64,000 bases of DNA, from assembly GCA_040219135.1 (NCBI GenBank), contig JAVJTA010000003.1:372001-436000 (forward strand). The letters are read 5' to 3'. Every line of letters begins with the position of its first letter. The first letter of the stretch is position 1. Positions 51,001 through 58,559 of the stretch are shown piece after piece. Both the position numbers and the translations under genes were made by a program. Origin of the DNA: UBA7803 sp040219135 (GTDB lineage: Bacteria; Pseudomonadota; Gammaproteobacteria; Pseudomonadales; Azotimanducaceae). Below the pieces are notes generated by a model that was given only the letters and a program-made list of their open reading frames with translations, had not been told where the DNA came from and did no database searches.

Positions 51001-51873
51001 GAGTTCGCCGCCATCGCGGCGGATGCTCCGGCACTCAGCTGTGCGCTCGGCTTCGATCCCGCCGAGGACGTGGCGGCAGCGTTCGTCGCCCGGTCACGTC
51101 CCCGAGTTGCCGTGCTTCGTGAGCAGGGCGTGAACGGGCAGGTCGAGATGGCGGCAGCCTTCGAGCGGGCCGGCTTCGAGCCGGTCGACGTGCACATGAG
51201 CGATCTGCTCGGCGGTCGCGTGTCCCTCGACGATTTCCCAGTACTGGCGGCCTGCGGTGGTTTCTCCTACGGCGATGTGCTCGGCGGCGGCGGCGGCTGG
51301 GCAAAGAGCGTGATCTATCACGACGGCGTGCGCGAGCAGTTCGCCCGCTTCTTCGAAAGCGATCGCCTGGCGCTGGGCGTGTGCAACGGCTGTCAGATGA
51401 TGTCGGCCCTGAAGTCGTTGATTCCGCAGGCCGATCACTGGCCGCGCTTCGTGCGCAACCGCTCCGAGCAGTTCGAGGGCCGGACTTCCCTGGTCCGGGT
51501 CGTTGCAGCCGGGTCGCCGTGGCTTGCCGACATGGCCGGCAGCGTGCTGCCCATTGCCGTGGCCCACGGCGAGGGCAGGGCGGAGTTCGCCGATGCGGAC
51601 CGGGCGGCCGGATTCTGGGAGGCGGCGGCGCATCAGGTCTGCCTGCAGTACGTCGACGGCGAACATCGCGTCACCGAGCGCTATCCGGCGAACCCCAACG
51701 GCGCGCCCCGGGGGCTCGCCGGACTGACGGCGGCGGAGGGCCGTGTCCTCGTGATGATGCCGCACCCCGAGCGCGTGTTCCGCGCGCTCAGCAACAGCTG
51801 GCGCGATCCCGCCTGGGGCGAGGACGGTCCCTGGCTGCGGCTGTTCCGCAACGCCCGCGTCGCCATCGCGTGA
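48010..51873 (+). CDS. purL: Phosphoribosylformylglycinamidine synthase
   Basis: A 1287-residue, large-type FGAM synthase for step four of purine synthesis. The N-terminal domain, two AIRS-like ATP-binding halves (with KVETHNHPTAIAPYPGAATGSGGEIRDE in the first) and the C-terminal glutamine amidotransferase with nucleophile LGVCNGCQMM and His/Glu in MPHPERVFR are all seen. Length is that of E. coli PurL. It is the last gene of guaB-guaA-tadA-purL, an arrangement that gathers purine and nucleobase enzymes. Confidence 0.97.
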   Translation: MTDLLLLKGPPALSRFRLDKLRGQLGLGDGPLYAEFVHLLNVTRGMDGEELARCESLLSYGPLSDRPDRAGDHVATVVPRQGTISPWSSKATDIFRICDLDHVLRVERGVRWFVNADRLADLDLSLLFDRMTERLVDEDGLASVFGDAEPRPLSTIPLLAQGHGALVAANRSLGLALSEDEVDYLVEAYRGLGRDPTDVELMMFAQANSEHCRHKIFNATWTIDGRVQPHSLFEMIKNTFRHINGAGVLSAYADNAAVIQGHRVDRFSLDADTHRYGYQRAASHILMKVETHNHPTAIAPYPGAATGSGGEIRDEGAVGRGSKPKAGLSGFTTSHLGIPGFEQPWELATGRPPRIASALEIMLEAPVGAASYNNEYGRPALAGYFRTFEQADPDDPSRVRGYHKPVMIAGGVGSVREEHVHAQPFEPGTNLVVLGGPAMLIGLGGGAASSVASGESDSDLDFASVQRDNAEMERRCQEVIDACCSLGADNPIALIHDVGAGGLSNALPELVKDAGMGGQFELRDVPTADRAMAPHEIWCNEAQERYVLGIAPSRLDRFVALCERERCPYAVVGEATTAAHLEVNDAHFGNSPVDLPLSVLFGKPPRMERAFERCAPDRAPLVLDEVDLAEAVTRVLRFPAVASKQFLVTIGDRSITGLVSRDQMVGPWQVPVADVAVTLAGHRSHQGEAFAMGERPPLALIDAAASARMAVGEALTNLCAADVPELGRTVLSANWMAAIGDAGGGAGGDEQALFDAVRAVGMELCPALGIAVPVGKDSLSMRTRWEDREVTAPLTLIVSAFAPVADAARTLTPELRRDAGPTRLLLIDLGGGLNRLGGSALAQCFGQLGDMSPDLDDPAALVAFFEAVQAQNRAGRLLAYHDRSDGGLLACVLEMAFAGHCGLDVDLAQLGDAVPALFAEELGAVVQVRTDDVDLVREAFTGVSCLDIGAPRDDHSIVFRSGVEVLFESNRTTLQQQWAETSYRMQRLRDEPGCADEEFAAIAADAPALSCALGFDPAEDVAAAFVARSRPRVAVLREQGVNGQVEMAAAFERAGFEPVDVHMSDLLGGRVSLDDFPVLAACGGFSYGDVLGGGGGWAKSVIYHDGVREQFARFFESDRLALGVCNGCQMMSALKSLIPQADHWPRFVRNRSEQFEGRTSLVRVVAAGSPWLADMAGSVLPIAVAHGEGRAEFADADRAAGFWEAAAHQVCLQYVDGEHRVTERYPANPNGAPRGLAGLTAAEGRVLVMMPHPERVFRALSNSWRDPAWGEDGPWLRLFRNARVAIA

Positions 51874-51881
51874 TCGATACC

Positions 51882-52331
51882 ATGTACGACACGAGCAGCT
51901 GGGTCATCGCGGCGGCGCTCCTCGCTTCCATGCTGGTCGCCATTGAAACGGGGTACCGGCTCGGGCGTCGCTCGCAGACTTCGATCGATGACCCGAGCGT
52001 GGCGCACATCAACGCGGTTCAGGCTTCCATGCTCGGCATGCTGGCGCTGCTGATCGGGTTCACGTTTTCGCTGGCTTTGCAGCGTTTCGACAGCCGCAGC
52101 GAGGCGGTGGTTGCGGAAGCCAATGCGATCGGTACCGCCTACCTCCGAGCCGATCTGCTCGGCGACCCGGAACGCGACCAGGCGAAATCCTTGATCCGCG
52201 ACTACCTCGACCTGCGGGTGATTGCCGGGCGCGAGACCCTCGCCGAAGCAGCTCAGCGCCTGGCCCTCGTCCAATCAAGCAACCGCAAGCTCGAGGAACT
52301 GTGGGCGGTCGTCGTCCGCGCGCTGGAGTAG
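51882..52331 (+). CDS. DUF4239-like membrane protein, probably C-terminally truncated
   Basis: A 149-residue protein from ATG 51882 (a GTG at 51870 would overlap the purL stop). Two transmembrane helices (about 8-28 and 48-68) are followed by a cytoplasmic helical stretch with RFDSRSEAVVAEANAIGTAYLRADLL, typical of bestrophin-like DUF4239 proteins. Family members usually reach about 250 residues with two more helices. Here the frame stops after VVVRALE, so the second helix pair is missing. It may be a truncated gene that is still expressed. Confidence 0.65.
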   Translation: MYDTSSWVIAAALLASMLVAIETGYRLGRRSQTSIDDPSVAHINAVQASMLGMLALLIGFTFSLALQRFDSRSEAVVAEANAIGTAYLRADLLGDPERDQAKSLIRDYLDLRVIAGRETLAEAAQRLALVQSSNRKLEELWAVVVRALE

Positions 52332-52343
52332 CGCGGCAGCAAC

Positions 52344-52709
52344 TCAGTGCGGTTGCGAGCCCAGTGCCGCAGCGGATGCGGCCAGGCTGCGTCGTGGCTT
52401 GCGTCGGGTTTCGATGCGCCGCAGGCGTCCGTTCTCGAACATGAGCTCACGGCGGAAGCGGTTCTCGCCCAGGTGATAGGTCCACAGGTCCACGCGCACG
52501 AACAATCCCGGATAGCGGTAGTCGGTCCAGCCGTATTCGAATTCGGGCTCACCGCAGCGTTCCAGGACCTCCAGCGGCGTCATGCCGCGGCCGACGAGTT
52601 CGCTGTCGCAGCGCAGGTCGGCGGCGGCGGCCGGGCAGGCCGTGGCAGCGATTCCAGCGGTCAGCAGCAGGGCAGATATGACCAGAGATCCCTTAGGCAT
52701 GTCGATCAT
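52344..52709 (-). CDS. DUF2845 family secreted protein
   Basis: A 121-residue protein with an N-terminal signal peptide (about residues 4-29, ending AAA). The mature part has the DUF2845 pattern: LRCDSELVGRGMTPLEVLERCGEPEFEY, with two conserved Cys, then a beta-rich region and a basic tail. Function unknown. Convergent with the DUF4239-like gene by 13 nt. Confidence 0.75.
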   Translation of the reverse strand: MIDMPKGSLVISALLLTAGIAATACPAAAADLRCDSELVGRGMTPLEVLERCGEPEFEYGWTDYRYPGLFVRVDLWTYHLGENRFRRELMFENGRLRRIETRRKPRRSLAASAAALGSQPH

Positions 52710-52760
52710 GCTAACGCCGCTACCTGAATCCGCAATGAATGCGCCGGAGATGTCCGGCCC

Positions 52761-52807
52761 TGGCTGCCCGGAATATGGCTGTCCCGGAGTATGGTTGTCC
52801 CGGAGTG
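52761..52807. repeat. Three imperfect 15-16 bp tandem repeats
   Basis: TGGCTGCCCGGAATA, TGGCTGTCCCGGAGTA and TGGTTGTCCCGGAGTG follow each other in the gap between the divergent DUF2845 and DUF6316 genes. The repeat has no gene of its own. Confidence 0.65.
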
Positions 52808-52854
52808 CTGTGAGGTCTAGCATCCGACGGATCGGCAGCAAGACGGAGCCTGCT

Positions 52855-53190
52855 ATGCACCGAGCCAAGGACGCGGCGGATGTGCGTTTCTTCCAGAGCG
52901 ACCGGTTCTTCCGTTCGGAAGGTGCGTGGTATTTCGCGACCCGCGAAGGCGTGAACTTCGGTCCCTTCACGATCCGCCCGGACGGCGAGCGGGCGTTGGT
53001 CCGCTACATCGACACCCAGAGGACCATGCGTCGGCTGCGCGATCGCGACCCGGTACTCGACGAGTCACGCCAGTGGAATGATCAGAGCGTAGCGAACGCG
53101 GCCAGGGAGGTCGCCGACTGGCGGTTGGACCGGGGCAAGCGCAGCAACGAGCGGTACAAGGATCGGGATCGGGACGAGCGCCACAAGTAG
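52855..53190 (+). CDS. DUF6316-like protein
   Basis: A 111-residue, highly charged protein that starts MHRAKDAADVRFFQSDRFFRSEG. The core WYFATREGVNFGPFTIRPDGERAL resembles a short family of unknown function found in gammaproteobacteria. I name the family from memory of the pattern and could not search it. The C-terminus is very rich in Arg, Lys and Asp. Convergent with larC, 15 nt apart. Confidence 0.6.
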   Translation: MHRAKDAADVRFFQSDRFFRSEGAWYFATREGVNFGPFTIRPDGERALVRYIDTQRTMRRLRDRDPVLDESRQWNDQSVANAAREVADWRLDRGKRSNERYKDRDRDERHK

Positions 53191-53205
53191 TCCAGGCCGT
53201 CCCGC

Positions 53206-54369
53206 TCAGGACGACTGTCGCCAGGCGGTCAGCACCGCCTCGTAGACGATCGACATGGCCAGATCCCTGGCTTCGGATATCCGTCGGCAGTCCTCGTATT
53301 CCGGCGCCGCCCGCTGCTCGCCGTCCGGCAGAGTTGCGACCTTGACCCGCACCGGGCCCCAGGCGGTCTGCACGGTGATCTGGGTGCGCGGCAGGTGATG
53401 CCGGTCGAGACGGCGCTCGCGGATACCGAGGGTCGTTGTGTGGGCATAGATCAGCTCGCGCAGCTCGGGAACCGCGGCCGGTTCGGTGAGCACGCTCAGA
53501 CTGTGCGCGGGCCGGCCCTTCTTCATCAGGATCGGCGTCAGCCAGGCATCCCGTGCCCCGTGGTCGAGCAGCCGCAACAGCACGTCCGGCAGCCACTCCG
53601 GATTCATGTCGTCGATGTTGGTCTCGAGCAGCACCAGCTGTTCGGTGTCGGTTTCGCGCTGTCGCTCGCCGAGCACCAGGCGCAGCACGTTGGCGCGCGG
53701 AAATCGTTTGCTGCCGGCGCCGTAGCCGTGTTTGTGGACGAGCATCGGCGGCGCGTCGTCCCAATCGGTCACCAGCGTGCGCAGCAGAGCGGCCGCCGTC
53801 GGGGTGATGGTTTCGCCCGAGACGTCCAGCGGCTCGGTGGGTAGGCCTTCGGCGAGTCGCAGCACCGCAGGTGCCGGTACCGGCAGCAGCCCGTGCTCGC
53901 AGCGTACGGTGCCATGACTGAACGGCAGCGCACGACAGCTCATGCTGGTGACGTCGAGATAGTGGAGTCCGGCGACCACGCCGACTACGTCGGCGATGGC
54001 GTCCAGGGCACCCACTTCGTGGAAGTGCACCTGCTCCACGGGCATGTCGTGGACTCGGGCTTCCGCCTCCGCGAGCAGGCGGAACACGTCGATCGCCCGC
54101 GACTTCACCGCATCGCCGAGCGCGCCGGCGCCGATGATGCGTTCGATGTCGGGCAGGTGGCGGTGCTCGTGCTCGTGGGGCGCGGCGACGTCTACCTTGG
54201 TGGCCGCGATGCCCAGCTGATCGACCCGCCGCGCGGTGAGTACCAGTCCGTCCAGATGCAATGCGTCGATGGCGCCCTGGAGCACTTCCAGAGGGACACC
54301 GGCGTCGACGAGGGCGCCGAGCAGCATGTCGCCGCTGGCGCCGCAGAACGGTTCAAGATGGACGTGCAT
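53206..54369 (-). CDS. larC: Nickel-pincer cofactor nickel insertase LarC
   Basis: A 387-residue CTP-dependent cyclometallase that inserts nickel into the pincer nucleotide cofactor. The N-terminus is MHVHLEPFCGASGDMLLGALVDAG, the universal signature. The VHFHEVGALDAIADVVG and ETNIDDMNPEWLPDVLLRLL segments follow. Complete in one frame, whereas some LarC genes need a programmed frameshift. The start overlaps larB by 17 nt. Last gene of the AKR-larE-larB-larC operon. Confidence 0.94.
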   Translation of the reverse strand: MHVHLEPFCGASGDMLLGALVDAGVPLEVLQGAIDALHLDGLVLTARRVDQLGIAATKVDVAAPHEHEHRHLPDIERIIGAGALGDAVKSRAIDVFRLLAEAEARVHDMPVEQVHFHEVGALDAIADVVGVVAGLHYLDVTSMSCRALPFSHGTVRCEHGLLPVPAPAVLRLAEGLPTEPLDVSGETITPTAAALLRTLVTDWDDAPPMLVHKHGYGAGSKRFPRANVLRLVLGERQRETDTEQLVLLETNIDDMNPEWLPDVLLRLLDHGARDAWLTPILMKKGRPAHSLSVLTEPAAVPELRELIYAHTTTLGIRERRLDRHHLPRTQITVQTAWGPVRVKVATLPDGEQRAAPEYEDCRRISEARDLAMSIVYEAVLTAWRQSS

Positions 54370-55054
54370 GGTCGTTCCCGGCAGGCGTTGCGTAGGCTGC
54401 CGCCAGACGCAGCATTCGATTGGCGGCGGCGGCGGCGCCGAAACCGTTGTCTATGTTCACCACGGTGACGCCGGGAACACAGCTGGTCAGCATGCCGAGC
54501 AGCGCACTCAGGCCGTTCAGATTGGCTCCGTAGCCGACGCTCGTGGGCACGGCAACCACCGGGCAGGCGATGCGGCTGCCGACTACCGTGGGCAATGCGC
54601 CTTCCATTCCTGCCACCACGACGCACACCGAAGCCTCGCGCAGTTCGTGCTCGACGGCCAGCAGACGCTCGAGCCGGGCGATGCCGATGTCGAAGTGGCG
54701 GACCACCTCGATTCCCGCCCAGGTCAGCGTTCCGGCGCACTCCTCGGCGACAGGAATGTCGCTGGTTCCCGCGCAGACCACGGCCACCCTGTGGGCGGCC
54801 ATGGCGTCGGGCGGCTCGAGCCTGCCGAGGGCGATGAGACGCGAGACCGGGTCGTAGACCGCTTCGGGGACACGCTCCGCGACCGCTCGGGCGTGGTCGG
54901 CGCTGGCGCGGGTGGCAAGGGCGCGCCCCGAGCGCGCGGCGAACTCGGCAACAATGGCGGCAACCTGCTCCGGCGTCTTGGCATCGGCGTAGACCACCTC
55001 GGGGAATCCCTGCCGCGCGAGACGTTCGTGGTCCAGGTTGGCGAACGCGGTCAT
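54353..55054 (-). CDS. larB: Nicotinate adenine dinucleotide carboxylase/hydrolase LarB
   Basis: A 233-residue PurE-like enzyme that carboxylates the pyridine ring of nicotinic acid adenine dinucleotide, the first step of pincer cofactor synthesis. The C-terminal AIR carboxylase-like domain has VVVAGMEGALPTVVGSRIACPVVAVPTSVGYGAN and IDNGFGAAAAANR. Length and motifs match LarB. Overlaps larE by 4 nt. Confidence 0.94.
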   Translation of the reverse strand: MTAFANLDHERLARQGFPEVVYADAKTPEQVAAIVAEFAARSGRALATRASADHARAVAERVPEAVYDPVSRLIALGRLEPPDAMAAHRVAVVCAGTSDIPVAEECAGTLTWAGIEVVRHFDIGIARLERLLAVEHELREASVCVVVAGMEGALPTVVGSRIACPVVAVPTSVGYGANLNGLSALLGMLTSCVPGVTVVNIDNGFGAAAAANRMLRLAAAYATPAGNDHARPS

Positions 55055-55920
55055 TCTGTCGGCACGACGGGCTCGGCGCGATGGGCGAGCACGGCGTTCA
55101 TGCTGCCGCTCCTGAAGCCGCTGAGATCGAGGCTGACGTAGAGAAAGCCGAGTTCCTTCAGGCGGGCGACGAAGCCTTCGCGCAGTGGCAGGAAGCGGTC
55201 GACCTGGTCGACCGGCAGTTCCAGCCGAGCCAGCTGGTCCGCGTGCACGCGGACGCGCAGCTCTGCAAATCCGCGCTCCCGGAGCCAGCGTTCGGCGGCG
55301 TCGACCCGGGCCAGTCCTTCCTCGGTGATCGCCACGCCGTAGGCGAACCGGGACGACAGGCAGGCCATGGCGGGCTTGTCCCAGATCGACAGGCCGAGCG
55401 AGCGCGCGGCAGCGCGAATGTCGCGTTTGCGGAACCCGGCCAGCTTCAGCGGGCTCGCCACCTGATGCTCGCGGCCCGCGTCCTGGCCTGGCCGGTAGTC
55501 GCCGACATCGTCGAGGTTGTAGCCGTCGACGATGCAGGTGAAGCCCTCGCTGGCGGCCAGGGACTCGAGTGTCTCCCAGAGCGTGTCCTTGCAGAAATAG
55601 CAGCGGTTCACCGGATTGGCGGCGTAGTCGGGGTTGTCGAGTTCGCTGGTCGCGACGGCGCGGTGATTGCCCCCGACCTCGCGTTGCAGCCTGGTCAACG
55701 CTTCCTGCTCCCAGGACGCGAGGGATGCCGAAACCGCAGTGGCGCCAAGCGCATCGTCACCGAGCACGTCGGTGGCGACTTTCCAGACGAAGGTACTGTC
55801 GATACCGCCGGATACCGCGACGAGCACGCGGCCCTGGGTAGCGAACCATTCACGCAGTCGAGCCAGCTTGGTCTCCCAGGGGGCGTCGGTGCCGAGGTCG
55901 CTGGCGATGAGCCCGGTCAT
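55051..55920 (-). CDS. larE: ATP-dependent sulfur transferase LarE
   Basis: A 289-residue PP-loop enzyme (SGGIDS at 37-42) that converts the two carboxylates of the pincer precursor to thiocarboxylates. Three Cys are placed as in LarE proteins that carry a [4Fe-4S] cluster: C107 and C110 in RCYFCK and C187 in MACLSSRF. In Lactobacillus plantarum only the last Cys is used, as a sacrificial sulfur source. So this enzyme is probably the catalytic, cluster type. It follows the aldo/keto reductase gene by 3 nt. Confidence 0.93.
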   Translation of the reverse strand: MTGLIASDLGTDAPWETKLARLREWFATQGRVLVAVSGGIDSTFVWKVATDVLGDDALGATAVSASLASWEQEALTRLQREVGGNHRAVATSELDNPDYAANPVNRCYFCKDTLWETLESLAASEGFTCIVDGYNLDDVGDYRPGQDAGREHQVASPLKLAGFRKRDIRAAARSLGLSIWDKPAMACLSSRFAYGVAITEEGLARVDAAERWLRERGFAELRVRVHADQLARLELPVDQVDRFLPLREGFVARLKELGFLYVSLDLSGFRSGSMNAVLAHRAEPVVPTE

Positions 55921-55923
55921 GAT

Positions 55924-57120
55924 TCAGCTCAACATCTCGTGGGTGGGTCCGCACAGGTCGGCAATTGCCAGGCCGTGGCTGCAGGCGTCCTGACAGGGCG
56001 CGCCGCTGCAGCCGATGCAGGCTGCGGCGTTGGTCTCGAGCGCCTGATACTCGGAGCGGGCGAAGGCGGCGTCTTCGTAGTCGGTGGCGTACATGCGGGT
56101 CCTCAGCACGTCGGCGATGGGCACGCCGTAGGGGCAGGCACCTGCGCAATCGTTGCAGGCATGGCGGCAGTAGCTGGTGCCGTTGAGCTTCGCGTAGTGG
56201 CGCAGCAGCTCGACGTCGCGGTGACTGACTGCGCGGCTGCCCGATGCGCCCAGGTACTCGTCGATGAGCGCTTCCTCCGTCATGGAGATGACCAGCGCGT
56301 CGACGTTCGGGTTGGACAGCACCCAGCGGAACGCCGCCTGGGCGAACGTGGCGCCGTCGGACTCGTAGGGGCGCATGTCGTTGAGGCGCGCGCCCATCAG
56401 GGTCTTCATGGTGACGACACCGACGTCCTGTGCCCTGGCTTTCTCCAGTACCCGGGGCAGGTCCGGCTGTTTCGCGATGTAGTTGAAAGAGCGCGCGAAC
56501 TGCTCATAGAAGGCCGGGTCCTGGCCGAAGTTGTAGGCCACCAGGATCACGTCCACCAGGTCGTGGTCGACGGCGTGATCGAGGCACTCGATCAATCTCC
56601 CGGCGTGGCCGGACATGCCGGCGGCGCGGATCTTCCCGGCGGTCTTCGCACGCTCGATGAATTCGCCCCATTCCGGGTTCTGCAGTCGGTCGACGTCGTT
56701 CACCGCATGGTTCATGTAGACGTCGACGTAATCCGTGTCGAGGCGCCGCAGGGAGCGATCCAGCGTTTCCATCAGCTCGCCGTGGTTCGTGTCCGACCAG
56801 CACTTGGTCTTCGAGACCAGATACACCTCGTCGCGGTGACCCTTGAGCGCCCGGCCGAGCACCTCCTCGGAGCTGCCGCCGGTATAGCTGTCGGCGCTGT
56901 CGAAGTAGTTGATGCCGCGATCGAGGGCGTGGTGCACGAGGCGCTCCTCGCCGTGGCGCAGGCGGCTGGAGCCGAACGATATATCCGAGATCTCGAAGCC
57001 GGTTCGGCCGAGACGCCGGTAGCGCTGGACCCGCTGGTCTGCGCCGCTGGTGGCCCCGGACGGCGCGGTCGGGAGCAGCGCGCCCAGCGCGCCGGCCTGG
57101 AGAAAGGTCCGTCGGTCCAT
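55924..57120 (-). CDS. Tat-exported aldo/keto reductase with ferredoxin-like Cys clusters
   Basis: A 398-residue protein with a twin-arginine signal (MDRRTFLQAGALGALLP). The AKR barrel runs from about residue 30 to 290, with the catalytic Tyr in SADSYTGG, Lys in LVSKTK and His in YMNHAV. The C-terminal part has two Cys groups, CRHACNDCAGACP and CIGCSGAPCQDAC, of [4Fe-4S] type. Such AKR-ferredoxin fusions are known, but the substrate is not. First gene of the lar operon, so it may process a hydroxyacid or sugar acid connected with a nickel-pincer enzyme. Confidence 0.85.
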   Translation of the reverse strand: MDRRTFLQAGALGALLPTAPSGATSGADQRVQRYRRLGRTGFEISDISFGSSRLRHGEERLVHHALDRGINYFDSADSYTGGSSEEVLGRALKGHRDEVYLVSKTKCWSDTNHGELMETLDRSLRRLDTDYVDVYMNHAVNDVDRLQNPEWGEFIERAKTAGKIRAAGMSGHAGRLIECLDHAVDHDLVDVILVAYNFGQDPAFYEQFARSFNYIAKQPDLPRVLEKARAQDVGVVTMKTLMGARLNDMRPYESDGATFAQAAFRWVLSNPNVDALVISMTEEALIDEYLGASGSRAVSHRDVELLRHYAKLNGTSYCRHACNDCAGACPYGVPIADVLRTRMYATDYEDAAFARSEYQALETNAAACIGCSGAPCQDACSHGLAIADLCGPTHEMLS

Positions 57121-57272
57121 GGCCGTTTCCGGTAGGGAATCAGGGCGAGGATAGCGCGGATGCGGCGCCGGTTGCCATCGGCTGCGGCAACTGCCCGACC
57201 CTGTCCGAGGGCGACGTGATCGCGTTATGCTGGCGGCTCAACCGAGTTGCGCAGTAGCGGCGGAGCGGCGTC

Positions 57273-57545
57273 ATGACCAGCGAAGACAAGGGCCTTACCA
57301 ACCACATGATCACCATCTGCCTGGAGGGCGGGGCGGTGCTCGGACCGTTCCGGGCCACCTGGAGCCGTGAGACCGTGAGCGACGTGCGCGAACTGGTGAA
57401 GGAGTACGATGCCTTCCAGCGCGGCGACGAGCAGAAACGTTTCAAGTTTCACCTGCACGATCAGGCCGATCACTTCTCCCACACCCTGGTTCTCGATTTC
57501 AAGCGCGTCACTGCGATCTACGACCGGGTCGCCCTGCACGACTGA
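57273..57545 (+). CDS. Small protein of unknown function
   Basis: A 90-residue, soluble, acidic protein (start MTSEDKGLTNHMITICLEGG). The middle has a Trp-Ser-Arg motif and a helical region (VRELVKEYDAFQRG). No family recognised. It is separated from the rhomboid gene by 4 nt and is on the same strand, so it is probably co-transcribed with it. Divergent from the lar operon by 152 nt, a gap without an obvious promoter. Confidence 0.6.
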   Translation: MTSEDKGLTNHMITICLEGGAVLGPFRATWSRETVSDVRELVKEYDAFQRGDEQKRFKFHLHDQADHFSHTLVLDFKRVTAIYDRVALHD

Positions 57546-57549
57546 CGGC

Positions 57550-58431
57550 GTGGATCCGGAGTCCAGCACCTGCATCCGCAGGAACCGGGCGCGTCCGCCG
57601 CTCAACGATCTGGCTCTGGTGCTGACCGCGGTCGGCATCGACCACGAGATCGAATTCGACGGCCACGACTGGTCCCTGTGGGTGCTTACCGGCGATGTCG
57701 TTGCGGCCAACGCCGAACTCGACAGCTATCAGCGCGAGAACCGCGGCGTCGTTCATCGAGTACGCGAGGTGCAGACGATCGACAGCGGCTGGTTCGGCGT
57801 GCTCGGCTACCTGCTGGCGATCTGGGCGCTGCCGAGTCTGGAAGGCGCGGAAGCCTTCGGCTGGAACTGGCGTGAGAACGGCGTGATGGACGCCACCCGG
57901 GTGACTCAGGGTGAGTGGTGGCGCACCGTGACTGCGCTCACGCTGCATGGCGATCTGGCGCATCTGATGTCGAACTCTGCGTTCGGCGCGGTTTTCGGGC
58001 TGTTCGTCGGCCGTTATCTGGGGTCCGGGCTCGGCTGGCTGCTGGTGCTGCTGGCGGCCGCGTGCGGCAACGGCATCAACGCCTTCGTGCAGAATTCCGG
58101 GTTCCGCTCGGTCGGCGCGTCGACGGCGACCTTTGCCGCCCTGGCGCTGGTCGGCGCTTTCGTCTGGCGGCGCGGTTACACGCGCGGCTGGGACTGGCGC
58201 CGCCGTTTCGCGCCCGTGTTCGGCGGGGTCGCGCTGCTGGCCTATACGGGATTCGGTGGCGGCAACACCGACGTGATGGCCCACGTCACCGGTTTCGGCT
58301 GCGGTCTCGCGCTTGGGCTCGTCACCGGTTCCGTGGACGTCCGTGTGCTGGGACGCAGCGGGCAGTGGCTGTGTGCGGGGCTGACCGTGGGGCTGGTGGT
58401 GTGGGCCTGGGCGCTGGCGGGCTGGAGCTGA
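57550..58431 (+). CDS. Rhomboid family intramembrane serine protease
   Basis: A 293-residue protein with a short soluble N-terminal domain and about six transmembrane helices. The rhomboid residues are in place: H133, H138 and N142 (LTLHGDLAHLMSN), S191 in VGASTATF, and H245 in DVMAHVTGFGCG, so it is predicted active. The N-terminal part resembles the regulatory ferredoxin-fold domain of GlpG. The start is GTG at 57550. Confidence 0.85.
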   Translation: MDPESSTCIRRNRARPPLNDLALVLTAVGIDHEIEFDGHDWSLWVLTGDVVAANAELDSYQRENRGVVHRVREVQTIDSGWFGVLGYLLAIWALPSLEGAEAFGWNWRENGVMDATRVTQGEWWRTVTALTLHGDLAHLMSNSAFGAVFGLFVGRYLGSGLGWLLVLLAAACGNGINAFVQNSGFRSVGASTATFAALALVGAFVWRRGYTRGWDWRRRFAPVFGGVALLAYTGFGGGNTDVMAHVTGFGCGLALGLVTGSVDVRVLGRSGQWLCAGLTVGLVVWAWALAGWS

Positions 58432-58455
58432 CGATCCCCGGCAGCGGCTATCGTC

Positions 58456-58559
58456 AGCCGCGCTGTCTCGAGCCGCGCTGATTCCAGCCGCGCTGATTCC
58501 CGCCGCGGCGCTTCAGCCGCGCTATCTCCAGCCGCACTATCTCCAGCCGCGGCGCTTCG
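58456..58559. repeat. Seven-copy 15-bp tandem array at the 3' end of the Nudix gene
   Basis: Units start at 58456, 58471, 58486, 58501 (14 nt), 58515, 58530 and 58545. The consensus AGCCGCGCTGATTCC has variants ending TATCTCC, GTCTCG and GGCGCTTCG. On the Nudix strand the unit CGCGGCTGGAGATAG equals its last five codons (Arg-Gly-Trp-Arg-stop). The Nudix stop is inside unit 6; the remaining units lie between it and the rhomboid stop. Confidence 0.85.

Noticed and set aside
53206..54369. A programmed frameshift in larC
   Set aside because: Some LarC genes are split into two frames, but here one frame of 387 codons covers the whole protein.
55081..57135. A 684-codon open frame on the plus strand across larE and the aldo/keto reductase
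   Set aside because: It is antisense to two genes with clear family motifs and has a repetitive Val/Ala/Gly/Arg composition typical of GC-rich shadows.
57121..57272. A divergent promoter or riboswitch between the lar operon and the 90-residue gene
   Set aside because: No convincing -35/-10 pair and no known nickel or pterin-type riboswitch pattern was seen in the 152 nt.
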